Source: Alphaproteobacteria bacterium (GTDB taxonomy: Bacteria; Pseudomonadota; Alphaproteobacteria; UBA2136; UBA6156). Taken from it: DNA of 16,000 nucleotides. This document shows, one piece after another, positions 1 to 8,382 of this stretch. The notes beneath the pieces are model-generated. The model searched no databases and was not told where the DNA came from. It saw only the letters and a list, made by a program, of their open reading frames with translations. The number at the start of each line of letters is the position of its first letter. The first letter of the stretch is position 1. Position numbers and translations under genes: made by a program. Where the stretch lies: assembly GCA_027490875.1 (NCBI GenBank), contig JAIXXE010000156.1:1-16000 (forward strand). The letters are read 5' to 3'.

Positions 1-2692
1 AGAGCTGGGCTAACCCAAAACGGTCGGCGCGGGTGACAATCATGGTATTGGCGCGTGGCACGTCCAGCCCGCTTTCAATAATGGTGGTGGCAACGAGAAT
101 ATCAATGTCGTGCGCATAGAAGGCCAACATCACGCGTTCCAGTTCGGTCTCTGGCATCTGGCCATGGGCAATGGCGATACGGGCGTGGGGGATAAACCCC
201 TTGATGGTGCTGGCAAGTTTGGGGAGATCTTCCACAAATGGTGCCACCACATAGGCTTGCCCCCCACGCCCTAATTCGCGCCCGAGCGCCCCCTGCAGTG
301 TGGGGGTATCCCACGGCAACACATGGGTTTGTACAGCATGACGGTCGACCGGCGGAGTGGCAATCAAACTTAACTGCCGCACGCCACCAATGGCCAGCTG
401 TAACGTACGTGGAATGGGCGTGGCCGACAGCGTCAGCACATCCACGTCACCCTTCATTGTTTTAAGTTTTTCCTTCTGGGCCACACCAAAGCGCTGTTCT
501 TCATCCACAATCACCAAGCCAAGGTTGGCAAACTTAAGCTCCTTCCCTAACAAGGCATGGGTGCCCAGCACCACCTTAAGGGCCCCACTGGCCAAGGCCG
601 CTCTGGTTTGCTTAGCCTCGGCGGGGCCGACCAAGCGCGACAGATGCCCCACCCCCATCCCCACTGCACTGAAGCGTTCGGTAAACACCAGAGCATGTTG
701 CCGTGCCAACAGAGTTGTAGGGCACACAATCGCCACCTGCCGCCCTGCTTGGGCTGCCAGAAAAGCTGCCCGCAAGGCTACTTCTGTTTTGCCAAATCCC
801 ACATCGCCAACCACCAGGCGGTCCATGGGTGTGCCAGCCGCAAAGTCGCTTTCTACGTCGGCCACAACGCGGGCTTGGTCGGCGGTCAGCTCGTAGGGGA
901 ATCCTGCACAGAATTCGTCGTAAAGCCCACCAACAGCCCCAACCGGCGGTCGCTCGGCCAAGGTGCGCGCGGCGGCAGTGGCCAACAGCTCTTCAGCCAT
1001 TTCTAACAGGTCGGCCTTTACTTTGGCCTTACGGGTTTCCCAGCCGCCGGTACCAAGCCTATCCAGCGCCACCGTGCCCGCTTCGGCCCCCTTGTAGCGG
1101 CTGACCAAACCCAATTGCTCTACGGGGACAAACAGGCGGTCATCGCCCGCGTAAAGCACCTTGATAAAATCCTGCCGCACGCCCCCCACGTCCAGCGTCA
1201 CCAACCCATGATACTGCCCAATCCCGTGGGCCTCGTGCACGACGTAGTCGCCTTCCTTCAAGGTGGAAAGCGTGGCCAATATTTCCTCGGCGGTACGGGC
1301 GCGGGCCTTTGGCTTGCCGCCGCCCAAACGCGCCCCAAACACATCGGCTTCGGTCAGCACGCATACCTTGGCGGCCACGTCTTCCCAGCCAGCGGTAAAG
1401 GGCGCGGTGCAGGCTTGCAACCCAACCTTAAAGGTTAAGGTGTTGCTTAACTTGGGGGCGGTAAGCCCTGCATGCTCAAGCGCGCGTAAAAACTGTTTCA
1501 GGCCCTCGGTATGAAGGGCCGTCAGCACCACGGCCCAGCCTGCCGTTAGCCGTTCTTGAATTTGACCCACCACCGCTTCCAGTGCGGTGTGCCGGTTACC
1601 CGTTGGCACGCGCTGGGCCAGCAAACCGGTGGCTATACCTTGGGGGGCATCGAAGGGGGTTAGGGCAAGCTGGGCAAAGCTGTTTAAGGTGCCCGTCATT
1701 TGCTCGGGGGCAACCACCAATTCCGGCAACGGCAATGCACGGAGTATGCGCCCTCCCGGATTATTTATTGCTGCATCCAATCGGCTTTGATAGGCCTGTT
1801 CGACCAAGCTGTACCAGCTGGCCTGTTGAGTGCTTAGATCAGCGGGCAGTACCAGCGTGGCCTCGGCGGGCAGAGCTGCCAACAGGTGGGGCCAGGGTTC
1901 TTCGGTTAACAGCGGGGCAAGTTGCCCAGCATCGGTGGGCCAAACGCCGGCGCTTACCTCGCTGTAAAGTTCATCCTGCTGGACCTGCATAGCCTGACCG
2001 AACAGCGCCCGATAGCGCGTGCGAAAGGTTGCAATCCGTGCTTCGGTTAACTGCTCACCGGCAGGGGCAATCGTTACTTTATCCAGCAGCCCAAGGCTTT
2101 GTTGGCTGCCTGGGTCGAAGGCGCGGAGCTGCTCCAGCTCGGTATCAAAAAAGTCCAGTCGCACAGGGTGGTCTTGCACGGGCGACCAACAATCCACCAG
2201 CCCTCCACGCACGGCAAAGGTGCCAATGCGCTGCACCACCTCCACGCGGCTGTACCCAAGGGCGACCAATTGCTGCTGAAGCGTGCTCAACGGCAGGGCC
2301 AGCCCGGGGCGCAGCTCCAGCGATGCCAACTGAACCGGATGGCAGCGCACACTCAGGGCAGGCAGGCTGGTCACAATCACGCCAGCATGCGCGGGCTTGC
2401 TCAGGGCCGCCAGTACGGCCTGCCGGGCTGCTACAATGGCAGCATCGGGGCCCAACCGGTCGTAGGGCATCACGTCCCAACTGGGGTATTCCAGCACTGT
2501 GTGGCTGGGTAAGAGCGCCTGCATACTGGCGGTAAAACTGGCAGTTAGGGCGGGCTCGGGGGCCACCACCACCACCCAGCCTGCGCGGTTGGCCACCATA
2601 TGCCGCACCAACCATGGCCACGCTGCCAGAGGCACCTGAGTAGCGGTAACGCAGCCTTGCTGGGTTACTTTTTTTGCAAGGTGCTGCAGCAT
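1..2692 (-). CDS. mfd: Transcription-repair coupling factor Mfd (C-terminus cut by window edge)
   Basis: Mfd is an ATP-driven DNA translocase that pushes stalled RNA polymerase off DNA and recruits UvrA for transcription-coupled nucleotide excision repair. About 897 codons are present from the ATG at 2692; the remaining C-terminal part (end of the translocase and the TRG/UvrA-regulating region) lies beyond base 1. The order seen is: UvrB-like N-terminal region with an SWDVMPYDRLGP stretch and an RGGLVDCW motif near residue 160; RNA-polymerase-interacting (CarD-like) domain from about residue 478 (KEGDYVVHEAHGIGQY); Walker A GDVGFGKTE near 634; DEEQRFG box II near 730; SATPIPRT; and the second RecA fold ending in IIESGLDVPRANTMIV. 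The frame is the same at both ends with no stop, so I see no frameshift. The start overlaps the sdhE stop as TGATG, so the two are probably co-translated. The SWDVMPYDR style is alphaproteobacterial. Confidence 0.97.
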   Translation of the reverse strand, partial: MLQHLAKKVTQQGCVTATQVPLAAWPWLVRHMVANRAGWVVVVAPEPALTASFTASMQALLPSHTVLEYPSWDVMPYDRLGPDAAIVAARQAVLAALSKPAHAGVIVTSLPALSVRCHPVQLASLELRPGLALPLSTLQQQLVALGYSRVEVVQRIGTFAVRGGLVDCWSPVQDHPVRLDFFDTELEQLRAFDPGSQQSLGLLDKVTIAPAGEQLTEARIATFRTRYRALFGQAMQVQQDELYSEVSAGVWPTDAGQLAPLLTEEPWPHLLAALPAEATLVLPADLSTQQASWYSLVEQAYQSRLDAAINNPGGRILRALPLPELVVAPEQMTGTLNSFAQLALTPFDAPQGIATGLLAQRVPTGNRHTALEAVVGQIQERLTAGWAVVLTALHTEGLKQFLRALEHAGLTAPKLSNTLTFKVGLQACTAPFTAGWEDVAAKVCVLTEADVFGARLGGGKPKARARTAEEILATLSTLKEGDYVVHEAHGIGQYHGLVTLDVGGVRQDFIKVLYAGDDRLFVPVEQLGLVSRYKGAEAGTVALDRLGTGGWETRKAKVKADLLEMAEELLATAAARTLAERPPVGAVGGLYDEFCAGFPYELTADQARVVADVESDFAAGTPMDRLVVGDVGFGKTEVALRAAFLAAQAGRQVAIVCPTTLLARQHALVFTERFSAVGMGVGHLSRLVGPAEAKQTRAALASGALKVVLGTHALLGKELKFANLGLVIVDEEQRFGVAQKEKLKTMKGDVDVLTLSATPIPRTLQLAIGGVRQLSLIATPPVDRHAVQTHVLPWDTPTLQGALGRELGRGGQAYVVAPFVEDLPKLASTIKGFIPHARIAIAHGQMPETELERVMLAFYAHDIDILVATTIIESGLDVPRANTMIVTRADRFGLAQL

Positions 2693-2979
2693 CAGCGTGG
2701 GGTCAGGAACCAATCGCGTAGCTTGGCAACCAACGGTGCCACGGCGGCCGGTGGTGCTTCCTTATCCACCAACCAGCGCATCAGGTCACCTTCCTTATGC
2801 AGCAGAAAGTCGCGCAGGGCTTTTAAATCATCCATACTCATTTGGTTGAGATGCGGCAGCGCCGCACGGCAGATGTGGTCAAGTTCCAAAGTACCCCTGT
2901 ACGAGAGCCGATACTGCACTTCTCGTTGCAGCAGTTCCTTGTCGTCGGGCTTAGGGTTGGGTAGGGTGGCATCACTCAT
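2692..2979 (-). CDS. sdhE: SdhE-family FAD assembly factor (succinate dehydrogenase assembly factor 2)
   Basis: This is a 95-residue soluble, helical protein of the SdhE/Sdh5 (DUF339) family, which helps attach FAD covalently to the flavoprotein subunit of succinate dehydrogenase. The recognisable core is YRLSYRGTLELDHIC, which matches the family RxxRGxxELD pattern, followed by the acidic-aromatic LLHKEGDLMRWL stretch. The family RGM.E turn reads RGTLE here, so the glycine is kept. Length fits the family (about 90-100). Two starts are possible. The ATG at 2979 is the conventional choice, but a TTG at 2988 (adding three residues) has a better-placed Shine-Dalgarno, GAGAGG nine bases upstream. 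Its stop overlaps the mfd start by one base (TGATG). An sdhE-mfd pair divergent from recG is an arrangement I know from alphaproteobacteria. The assignment rests on motif memory, not a search. Confidence 0.87.
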   Translation of the reverse strand: MSDATLPNPKPDDKELLQREVQYRLSYRGTLELDHICRAALPHLNQMSMDDLKALRDFLLHKEGDLMRWLVDKEAPPAAVAPLVAKLRDWFLTPR

Positions 2980-3028
2980 GCGCGGCAACCAAGCACACCT
3001 CTCGGCTCAAGGCAAGGCGTCTATCGCA

Positions 3029-5125
3029 ATGCCGACGGCGAGCGCTGCAGCCCACAGCTTGCTGGAAACGGCCCCGCGCCCCAGCGGCATGCCGCCCGCC
3101 CAGTATAACAAACTGCTGGAGCTCTGCGGCCCGCGCACCATGGATATTTTGCTGCACCTCCCCCGCACGCTGCTGGATAGGTCGGCCACCGCCACCGTGG
3201 CCACCGCCGCGACGGGCGAGCGCAGCACGCTGGTGTTGCAGGTGCTCAAGCGCGGCGCCTTTCCGCCCCGCGGCACCAAACGACCCTTGGCGATAGAATT
3301 GGGCGATAGCACCGGCACCTTGCGGGCCATCTTTTTTAACCCCCAGAGCTGGCTGGAACGCGCCTTTCCGCAAGGGACCGAGGTGATTGTAAGCGGTAAA
3401 ATCGAAACCGATGCCAAGGGCAAAAAAATGCTGCACCCCGACGTTTGGGGCAGTACGCGGGGCCTGGAAAATATTGCCAAAATCTGGCCGATTTACCCCG
3501 GTACGGCAGGCTTGGCGCAAGGGTGGCATCAACGCGCAGTGCAGGCCGCCTTGGCCCAAGCAAGCCAACACCCGTTGCCAGAATGGCTGCCCAAGGCGTT
3601 GCGGCTGGATTCGGCCTTGCCCACCATGGCCGAAGCACTTCAAGCCGCGCATGCCCCTACCACCGAAGCCGAGCTTGACCCTGCCCACCCCGCCCGGGTT
3701 CGGCTGGCGCTGGATGAACTCTATGCCACCCAACTGGCCCTGCATCACGCCCGCGCGCAAACCCGTACCCAACGCGGCTTGGCCCATGGGCGGCATACGG
3801 GATTGCGGGAAAAACTTTTGCAGGCCCTCCCCTACCGCCCGACTGCCGACCAAGCCGCCGCCGTGACCGAGATTGTGGCCGACTTGCAGGCGCCTCGGCC
3901 CATGCTAAGGTTGCTGCAAGGCGATGTTGGCAGCGGCAAAACGTTGGTGGCGATGCTGGCAGCACTTCATGTCATCGAAAATGGTCATCAGGTGGCGCTG
4001 ATGGCCCCGACCGAAATCCTGGCCCAGCAGCTGTTTGGCCACGCACAAACCATGTTGCAGCCCCTTGGCCTGACTGTTGCCCTGCTGGTAGGCAGCCAAA
4101 CAGCCGCCACCAAAAAACGACTTAAGCAGCATCTGCGCGACGGCTTCATCAATCTGCTGATTGGCACCCACGCGCTGGTGGAAGACGATGTGGTGTTCGA
4201 TAAGCTGGGCCTCGTGATGATTGACGAACAGCACCGCTTTGGCGTGAAGGCCCGCGCCAACCTGTCGGCCAACCAGCCCCTGCCACCCGATGTGTTGGTC
4301 ATGACCGCCACGCCCATTCCCCGCACGCTGGCGCTCACCGCTTACGGCGATATGGATATTAGCACGCTGCGCGAAAAACCGCCCGGTCGAACCCCCATCA
4401 CCACGCAGGCCATGCCGCAAGATAAACTGCCCGAACTGGCCGAACGGTTGCGGACGGTCTTTGCCAAAGGCCAACAGGCCTACTGGGTTTGCCCGTTGGT
4501 GGAAGAAAGCGAAGAGACCGACCTCAGCGACGTGACCAGCCGTGCCCGCTGGCTGGCGCAGCTGTACGGCGAACACAGAGTTGGGCTGCTGCATGGCAAG
4601 CTTAAGGCCGCCGAAAAGACAGCCATCATGGCGCGTTTTAAAGCGGGTGAACTTGCCCTGCTGGTGGCCACCACGGTGGTGGAGGTTGGCGTAGATGTAC
4701 CCAACGCCACCGTAATGGTGATTGAACATGCCGAGCGTTTTGGGTTGGCCCAGCTGCATCAGCTGCGCGGGCGGGTGGGGCGTGGCCACCTGCCCAGCAG
4801 CTGTGTGCTGGTGTACGCGCCGCCACTGGGTGGCTACGCCCAGCAACGCTTGGCGGCCTTGCGGGGCAGCGAAGACGGTTTCTTTCTGGCCGAACAGGAT
4901 TTAGAACTGCGCGGCCCCGGCGAAGTGCTGGGCACGGCGCAGGCCGGGCAACTTCGCACCCGTTTGGTGGATTTGGCCAAACATAAAAACCTCATCCCCG
5001 TGGCCCGCGATTTGGCCGAGAAGGCCCTGACCCAACCGCTCAATGCCGCGCAACGCAACGCCTTGGCGTTGCTGCTGGAAGTGTTTGACAAGCACGCGGC
5101 TGCAACCTATTTACGGGCTGGATAA
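3029..5125 (+). CDS. recG: ATP-dependent DNA helicase RecG
   Basis: RecG remodels stalled replication forks and branched DNA such as Holliday junctions and R-loops. The 698-residue product matches the family (about 690). The order seen is: N-terminal wedge/OB region (residues 1-260) with a weak version of the early helix-hairpin region; Walker A GDVGSGKT at 298-305; APTEILAQQ; DEQHRFGV box from residue 399; MTATPIPRTLALTAYGDMD; a second RecA fold with LLHGKLKAAEK, VGVDVPNATVMVIEHAERFGL and the arginine-finger motif HQLRGRVGRG. The frame stays open upstream to about 2600, but that part only runs antisense to sdhE and mfd and has no RecG character. I prefer the ATG at 3029 (AAGGCAAGG about 11 bases upstream); an ATG at 2978 would add 17 residues and overlap the start of sdhE. 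The next gene begins one base after the stop. Confidence 0.97.
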   Translation: MPTASAAAHSLLETAPRPSGMPPAQYNKLLELCGPRTMDILLHLPRTLLDRSATATVATAATGERSTLVLQVLKRGAFPPRGTKRPLAIELGDSTGTLRAIFFNPQSWLERAFPQGTEVIVSGKIETDAKGKKMLHPDVWGSTRGLENIAKIWPIYPGTAGLAQGWHQRAVQAALAQASQHPLPEWLPKALRLDSALPTMAEALQAAHAPTTEAELDPAHPARVRLALDELYATQLALHHARAQTRTQRGLAHGRHTGLREKLLQALPYRPTADQAAAVTEIVADLQAPRPMLRLLQGDVGSGKTLVAMLAALHVIENGHQVALMAPTEILAQQLFGHAQTMLQPLGLTVALLVGSQTAATKKRLKQHLRDGFINLLIGTHALVEDDVVFDKLGLVMIDEQHRFGVKARANLSANQPLPPDVLVMTATPIPRTLALTAYGDMDISTLREKPPGRTPITTQAMPQDKLPELAERLRTVFAKGQQAYWVCPLVEESEETDLSDVTSRARWLAQLYGEHRVGLLHGKLKAAEKTAIMARFKAGELALLVATTVVEVGVDVPNATVMVIEHAERFGLAQLHQLRGRVGRGHLPSSCVLVYAPPLGGYAQQRLAALRGSEDGFFLAEQDLELRGPGEVLGTAQAGQLRTRLVDLAKHKNLIPVARDLAEKALTQPLNAAQRNALALLLEVFDKHAAATYLRAG

Positions 5126-5126
5126 C

Positions 5127-6512
5127 ATGCGTAAACCCAAGCTGCTCATTATCGGCACGGGCCTTGGTGGCAGTGCGCTGGCCCAGGCCTTGCTCCCTTG
5201 GGCCGAGGTGACGATGGTCGACCTTGCGCCCGCCCAGATAGCCGCTCTGCCGCCGCTGGAAGACCGCGGTCGCCCCGCAAATGTGGCGCCTCTCTACGGG
5301 CTTGGGCTGGGCGGAACCACCCAATTTTGGCACAACGGCCTCATCCCGCTGCCACCGAGGGCCTATGAATCCTGGCCCTATCCGGCTTCAACCTTGGCCC
5401 CTTATGTTGCCAAGGCCTACCCGCTGTTAAGCCCCGCCAGCGCCCCTGCTGTTGCAACGGCAAGCCAACAGCTTCAACACCATTATGCAGAGCTGGGCCT
5501 TAGCGGCGCGCCCTTAGGCGAGACACTCTATTACCCCCATCGGCGGCGTAACCTCTGGCAGTATGGCAAGCTGGCCACACGCGTTACGTTGCTGCGGGCA
5601 CAGGCCCTGCCATGCGATGAGCGCAGCCTCAGCGCCTCGCCTCAGTTAACCGTTCAGTACCCCGATGGCACCACCGCCAGTCTCAGCGCCAATGCCATCA
5701 TTCTGGCGGCAGGCGGGTTGGTCACGCCGCGTCTGCTGCAGCCCATCGCCCCTCAAGCGGGCTATCATTATGAAGACCACGCCACCGCGTTTGTGGGTGA
5801 GGTGATGCTGAACCCGGTCTTTACCCAACTCTGGAACTACCAACCCCGCGGCCTTGGTGGCAGCCTGCGGCAGCCTTTCGTTATTGGCAGCCCCTTAGGC
5901 GATATCGCCTTTTATCTGCGCCCCGCCTATCATGCCCCGGGAAGCCAGGCCAACCAGCGCCGCAAACAGCTTACCAGTACGCTGGCACAGCTGCGCAACC
6001 AGCCCTACAACCCTGCGCTGTTGTGGCAGCTGTTTAGGCGCGCCGACGACCTTGCCGATATCGCCTCGCTCAAACTTGGTATCACGTTACCTACGCCGTA
6101 TTTTTCCCTGATGATGATGGCCAGCCAACCCCCTGCCACAACGGCCGGTGTAGGGGGTGCGTGGCCCGCCTGCTGGCGCAACTGGTCGCTCAGTGATGCC
6201 GCGCTTGGTCAGCTTCAGGCAGCCGTTGAGCGTGCCATGGCCGTGCTGGCACCCCTTAGCCAGCAGCAGTTCATCTACTCCGACTGGGCCCAGACGCTTG
6301 CCTCTTCGGCCCACCATAACGGCACAGCAAGGCTGGCGCGCACTCCGGCTGAAGGTGTGTGTGACAGTCACGGGCAAGTGTTTGGCAGCCACGCCTTGTA
6401 TGTGGCCGATGCCAGCGCGCTTCCATCCAGCAGCTACGCCAACACCGGGCTCACCATCGCCGCGCTGGCACTTAAACTGGCCGATCACCTTAAGGAAAGA
6501 TTGAACGCATGA
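5127..6512 (+). CDS. GMC-type FAD-dependent oxidoreductase
   Basis: This 461-residue flavoprotein resembles glucose-methanol-choline (GMC) oxidoreductases, which oxidise an alcohol group on a sugar or other substrate. At the N-terminus is an FAD-binding Rossmann motif LLIIGTGLGGS (glycines 10, 12 and 15), followed by YGLGLGGTTQFWHN (57-70), the second flavin-contacting segment of the family. Near the C-terminus are HHNGTARLA (396-404), equivalent to the family HxxGTxRM segment, and VADASALP...YANTGLTIAALALKLADHL (426-455), the usual C-terminal FAD signature with N439 in the catalytic Asn/His position. There is no signal peptide. The start ATG lies one base after the recG stop, and the end overlaps the next start (ATGA). 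The substrate is unknown. Pairing with an SDR gene and closeness to a polysaccharide locus suggest precursor modification, which is inference. Confidence 0.83.
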   Translation: MRKPKLLIIGTGLGGSALAQALLPWAEVTMVDLAPAQIAALPPLEDRGRPANVAPLYGLGLGGTTQFWHNGLIPLPPRAYESWPYPASTLAPYVAKAYPLLSPASAPAVATASQQLQHHYAELGLSGAPLGETLYYPHRRRNLWQYGKLATRVTLLRAQALPCDERSLSASPQLTVQYPDGTTASLSANAIILAAGGLVTPRLLQPIAPQAGYHYEDHATAFVGEVMLNPVFTQLWNYQPRGLGGSLRQPFVIGSPLGDIAFYLRPAYHAPGSQANQRRKQLTSTLAQLRNQPYNPALLWQLFRRADDLADIASLKLGITLPTPYFSLMMMASQPPATTAGVGGAWPACWRNWSLSDAALGQLQAAVERAMAVLAPLSQQQFIYSDWAQTLASSAHHNGTARLARTPAEGVCDSHGQVFGSHALYVADASALPSSSYANTGLTIAALALKLADHLKERLNA

Positions 6513-7429
6513 CGCTCGACATACTCATAAGTGGCCGCAACGGCTTTATTGGCCGCGCCCTTTGGCCCTTGCTGCAGCAGGCGGGGCTTAGCCTGATGAG
6601 CCTCGATGACTGGCGCGCATTGCCCACCGCGCAACGCCCCCGGGCTCGCACCTTTTTGCATCTGGCCAATATTCATGCCAACCCGATGGCCAACCTGGCG
6701 CTGCTGCAGCACACGCTTGCGCTGGTGGCCCCAGCTATCGACCACTGGGTGCAGTTTCAATCCGGGATTACCTTGGTTGGGTTTGGCACGCCACGTGCCA
6801 GTGCCTTTAACTTTGGCATCACGCCCACTTGGCTGGATGGCTACGCCAGCGGCAAACTGCTGCAAGAGCAGCTTTTGCTCAAGGCCAGACTCCCTGGCCT
6901 CACGTTCTGTTATCTGCCACTGGTTTTGGGTAAAGGCGGCCCCTGGCACGCTGTGCAGCAGCAAGCGCTACGCTATGGCTACAGCCTGCCTGCCGGCATG
7001 CATGCCAAGGCCGCGCCACAGCTGCTCGGTCTCGCTGAACTGGCACAGCAACTTCTGCCGCTGTTACAGCACCCCAAGGCTGGCTGTCACCGCTACCTGT
7101 TGGCCAACCCTACCCAACCTGCCAGCTGGGCCGCGTGGTTTGGCCCGCAGCGCCTTGCCCCACCGGCGCTCTCTTTCTTGCAGCGTGGCCGCAGGCTGCT
7201 TGGGGAAGGGCGCGACCGTACCTTGGCGCTGGCCGCAGTGTTGGGGTTGTTGCAGCCTTTGGCGCGATTGCTTTATGGGGCTATGCCGCAGGGGTTACCC
7301 GCGCGGCGGAGTACTCCGGCAGCCACCCCCCACGCTGTGCCGTGGCACCCGCATGGCATCACGGCGCACCACCTGCGCCAGGCCCCGTGTGTCACACCCC
7401 AAAATAACCCAGGGGCCATGTTAGGTTAA
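6509..7429 (+). CDS. NAD(P)-dependent epimerase/dehydratase-like protein (extended SDR)
   Basis: This is a 306-residue cytoplasmic oxidoreductase of the extended short-chain dehydrogenase type. It begins directly with a Rossmann strand and a GxxGxxG motif (ISGRNGFIGRA, glycines 9, 12 and 15). It keeps a likely catalytic set of S85 (QFQSGITL), Y112 and K116 (YASGK). FLHLANIHANP (49-59) sits where the family has its cofactor-contacting strand. The last 45 or so residues are rich in Pro, Ala and His and look unlike a folded family domain. The start overlaps the GMC oxidoreductase stop by 4 bases (ATGA), so the two are probably translated together after recG. The 3' end overlaps the convergent transporter gene by 9 bases. 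Substrate unknown; a nucleotide-sugar or lipid-linked sugar is plausible from context only. Confidence 0.82.
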   Translation: MTLDILISGRNGFIGRALWPLLQQAGLSLMSLDDWRALPTAQRPRARTFLHLANIHANPMANLALLQHTLALVAPAIDHWVQFQSGITLVGFGTPRASAFNFGITPTWLDGYASGKLLQEQLLLKARLPGLTFCYLPLVLGKGGPWHAVQQQALRYGYSLPAGMHAKAAPQLLGLAELAQQLLPLLQHPKAGCHRYLLANPTQPASWAAWFGPQRLAPPALSFLQRGRRLLGEGRDRTLALAAVLGLLQPLARLLYGAMPQGLPARRSTPAATPHAVPWHPHGITAHHLRQAPCVTPQNNPGAMLG

Positions 7430-8314
7430 CACCAACACGAAAAAGCCTGCCGCCAACGCTGCCAACGCAACCCAAGTACGGCCCGAAGTAGGCAAGTCGC
7501 CGCGCCAGAGGTCATGCCCGGCCATCAAGGCGGCCGGCAGCATCGTCACCACCAACACCAACGCCAGTGGTAACCCGGCATAGGCAAACCCTTCCAGCAT
7601 GGTGCCGGCCAACACCGCCAGCCAGAGCGGAACGATGAGACGTAGAGGCGGAAGCTTCAGGTTTTTTATATGAGGCACCAACCACAACAATGCGTACAGG
7701 CTGGCCGCAAAGGTCTGGGCAATCACGGTATGGGCAAGTACCTGCGGCTGTTGTTGCAGGCCATATTTGTACAGGCTTATCTGCACCACCAGCACCGTGC
7801 ACCATACGCCAATCACGCCCCATTCCAGCCGTGTGGGCAAACGGTTACGGGCCTTGCTAAGCCCCAAGGCCCCACTCAGCAGCAGGGCAATGGCCGCCAG
7901 GGTAAGCAGAGGGAAGCCCAAGCCAAAGAGCCAAATATCCACCAGCACCGCGCCCAAGGTAATCAGCGCCTTTTTATACCCCGCCACTTCTGCGAGCGAA
8001 AACCGGCCGAGTAACCACACCAGCCCCGTGGTGGAAAGCACCGTACACACTGCCCAAGCCAGCGGCCACCGCAAGGCTTCTGCCGTGATGTTAAAACTTA
8101 ACCACTCCGTCTGCCAGGCAGCCAACCCAAGCGCCAACCAAAAGGGGAGCAGAAACCCGAGCAGCCTTGGGATTGCGAAGGCATCGAACGTACCAGCACG
8201 CTCAGCTTGTTCGGCGGGCATCTCGCGCTGCAGGCGTTTGATCATGATTTGGTACAACGCAAAGGCTATGCCGCTCAGGGTTGCGGCGGTAATCCCAAGG
8301 AGTGGTAAATCCAT
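7421..8314 (-). CDS. DMT/EamA-like transporter
   Basis: This is a 297-residue integral membrane protein with about ten hydrophobic segments (roughly 5-25, 48-67, 82-102, 112-131, 133-152, 164-181, 187-213, 224-243, 247-266 and 279-297). The length and ten-helix, two-half layout fit the drug/metabolite transporter superfamily. The C-terminal half ends in a segment resembling the EamA pattern (helix, MLPAALMAG, short loop, final helix), but the usual glycine-glutamate of that loop is absent (GHDLWRGDL instead). The first cytoplasmic loop is charged (KRLQREMPAEQAERAG). The substrate cannot be told. DMT members include small lipid-linked sugar flippases, so a role beside the polysaccharide genes is possible but unproven. 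The ATG at 8314 has only a weak upstream AGAG. The 3' end overlaps the convergent SDR gene. Confidence 0.75.
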   Translation of the reverse strand: MDLPLLGITAATLSGIAFALYQIMIKRLQREMPAEQAERAGTFDAFAIPRLLGFLLPFWLALGLAAWQTEWLSFNITAEALRWPLAWAVCTVLSTTGLVWLLGRFSLAEVAGYKKALITLGAVLVDIWLFGLGFPLLTLAAIALLLSGALGLSKARNRLPTRLEWGVIGVWCTVLVVQISLYKYGLQQQPQVLAHTVIAQTFAASLYALLWLVPHIKNLKLPPLRLIVPLWLAVLAGTMLEGFAYAGLPLALVLVVTMLPAALMAGHDLWRGDLPTSGRTWVALAALAAGFFVLVLT

Positions 8315-8349
8315 GGGTTAACTCTGGCATTGAAAGGTATTAACGGCAA

Positions 8350-8371
8350 GGTCCGCTCCGGAGAGCGGGCC
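8350..8371 (-). terminator. Hairpin downstream of the small membrane-protein gene (possible weak terminator)
   Basis: A 9-bp stem (GGTCCGCTC with GAGCGGGCC, one T-G wobble) closes on a CGGA loop. It starts 11 bases beyond the stop codon of the gene ending at 8383 and lies 36 bases before the transporter start. The downstream stretch on the minus strand is TTGCCGTTAA, not a true T-tract. It may be a weak terminator or attenuator, or only an RNA-stabilising hairpin. Confidence 0.4.
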
Positions 8372-8382
8372 TGCTTCGCGTA

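Noticed and set aside
238..2535. Several plus-strand open frames of 60-179 codons across the mfd region
   Set aside because: The minus-strand mfd reading frame is continuous with all its motifs through this stretch, so these are shadows.
1..2692. Possible frameshift or pseudogene in mfd
   Set aside because: Codon phase computed from the ATG at 2692 gives the expected helicase residues (ending in LAQL) at the left edge, with no internal stop, so the gene is only cut by the window.
2600..3028. Open recG frame extending 143 codons upstream
   Set aside because: It runs antisense to sdhE and the start of mfd, has no RecG-like sequence, and the 698-residue form already matches the family length.
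2972..4846. Long minus-strand open frames of 293 and 313 codons inside recG
   Set aside because: They are antisense shadows of a clearly functional recG; their composition (rich in Gly, Arg, Gln, His) is typical of GC-rich complementary frames and shows no domain.
7767..8321. 184-codon plus-strand frame opposite the transporter
   Set aside because: The opposite strand encodes a coherent ten-helix membrane protein; this frame is Ser/Ala/Pro-rich without recognisable features.
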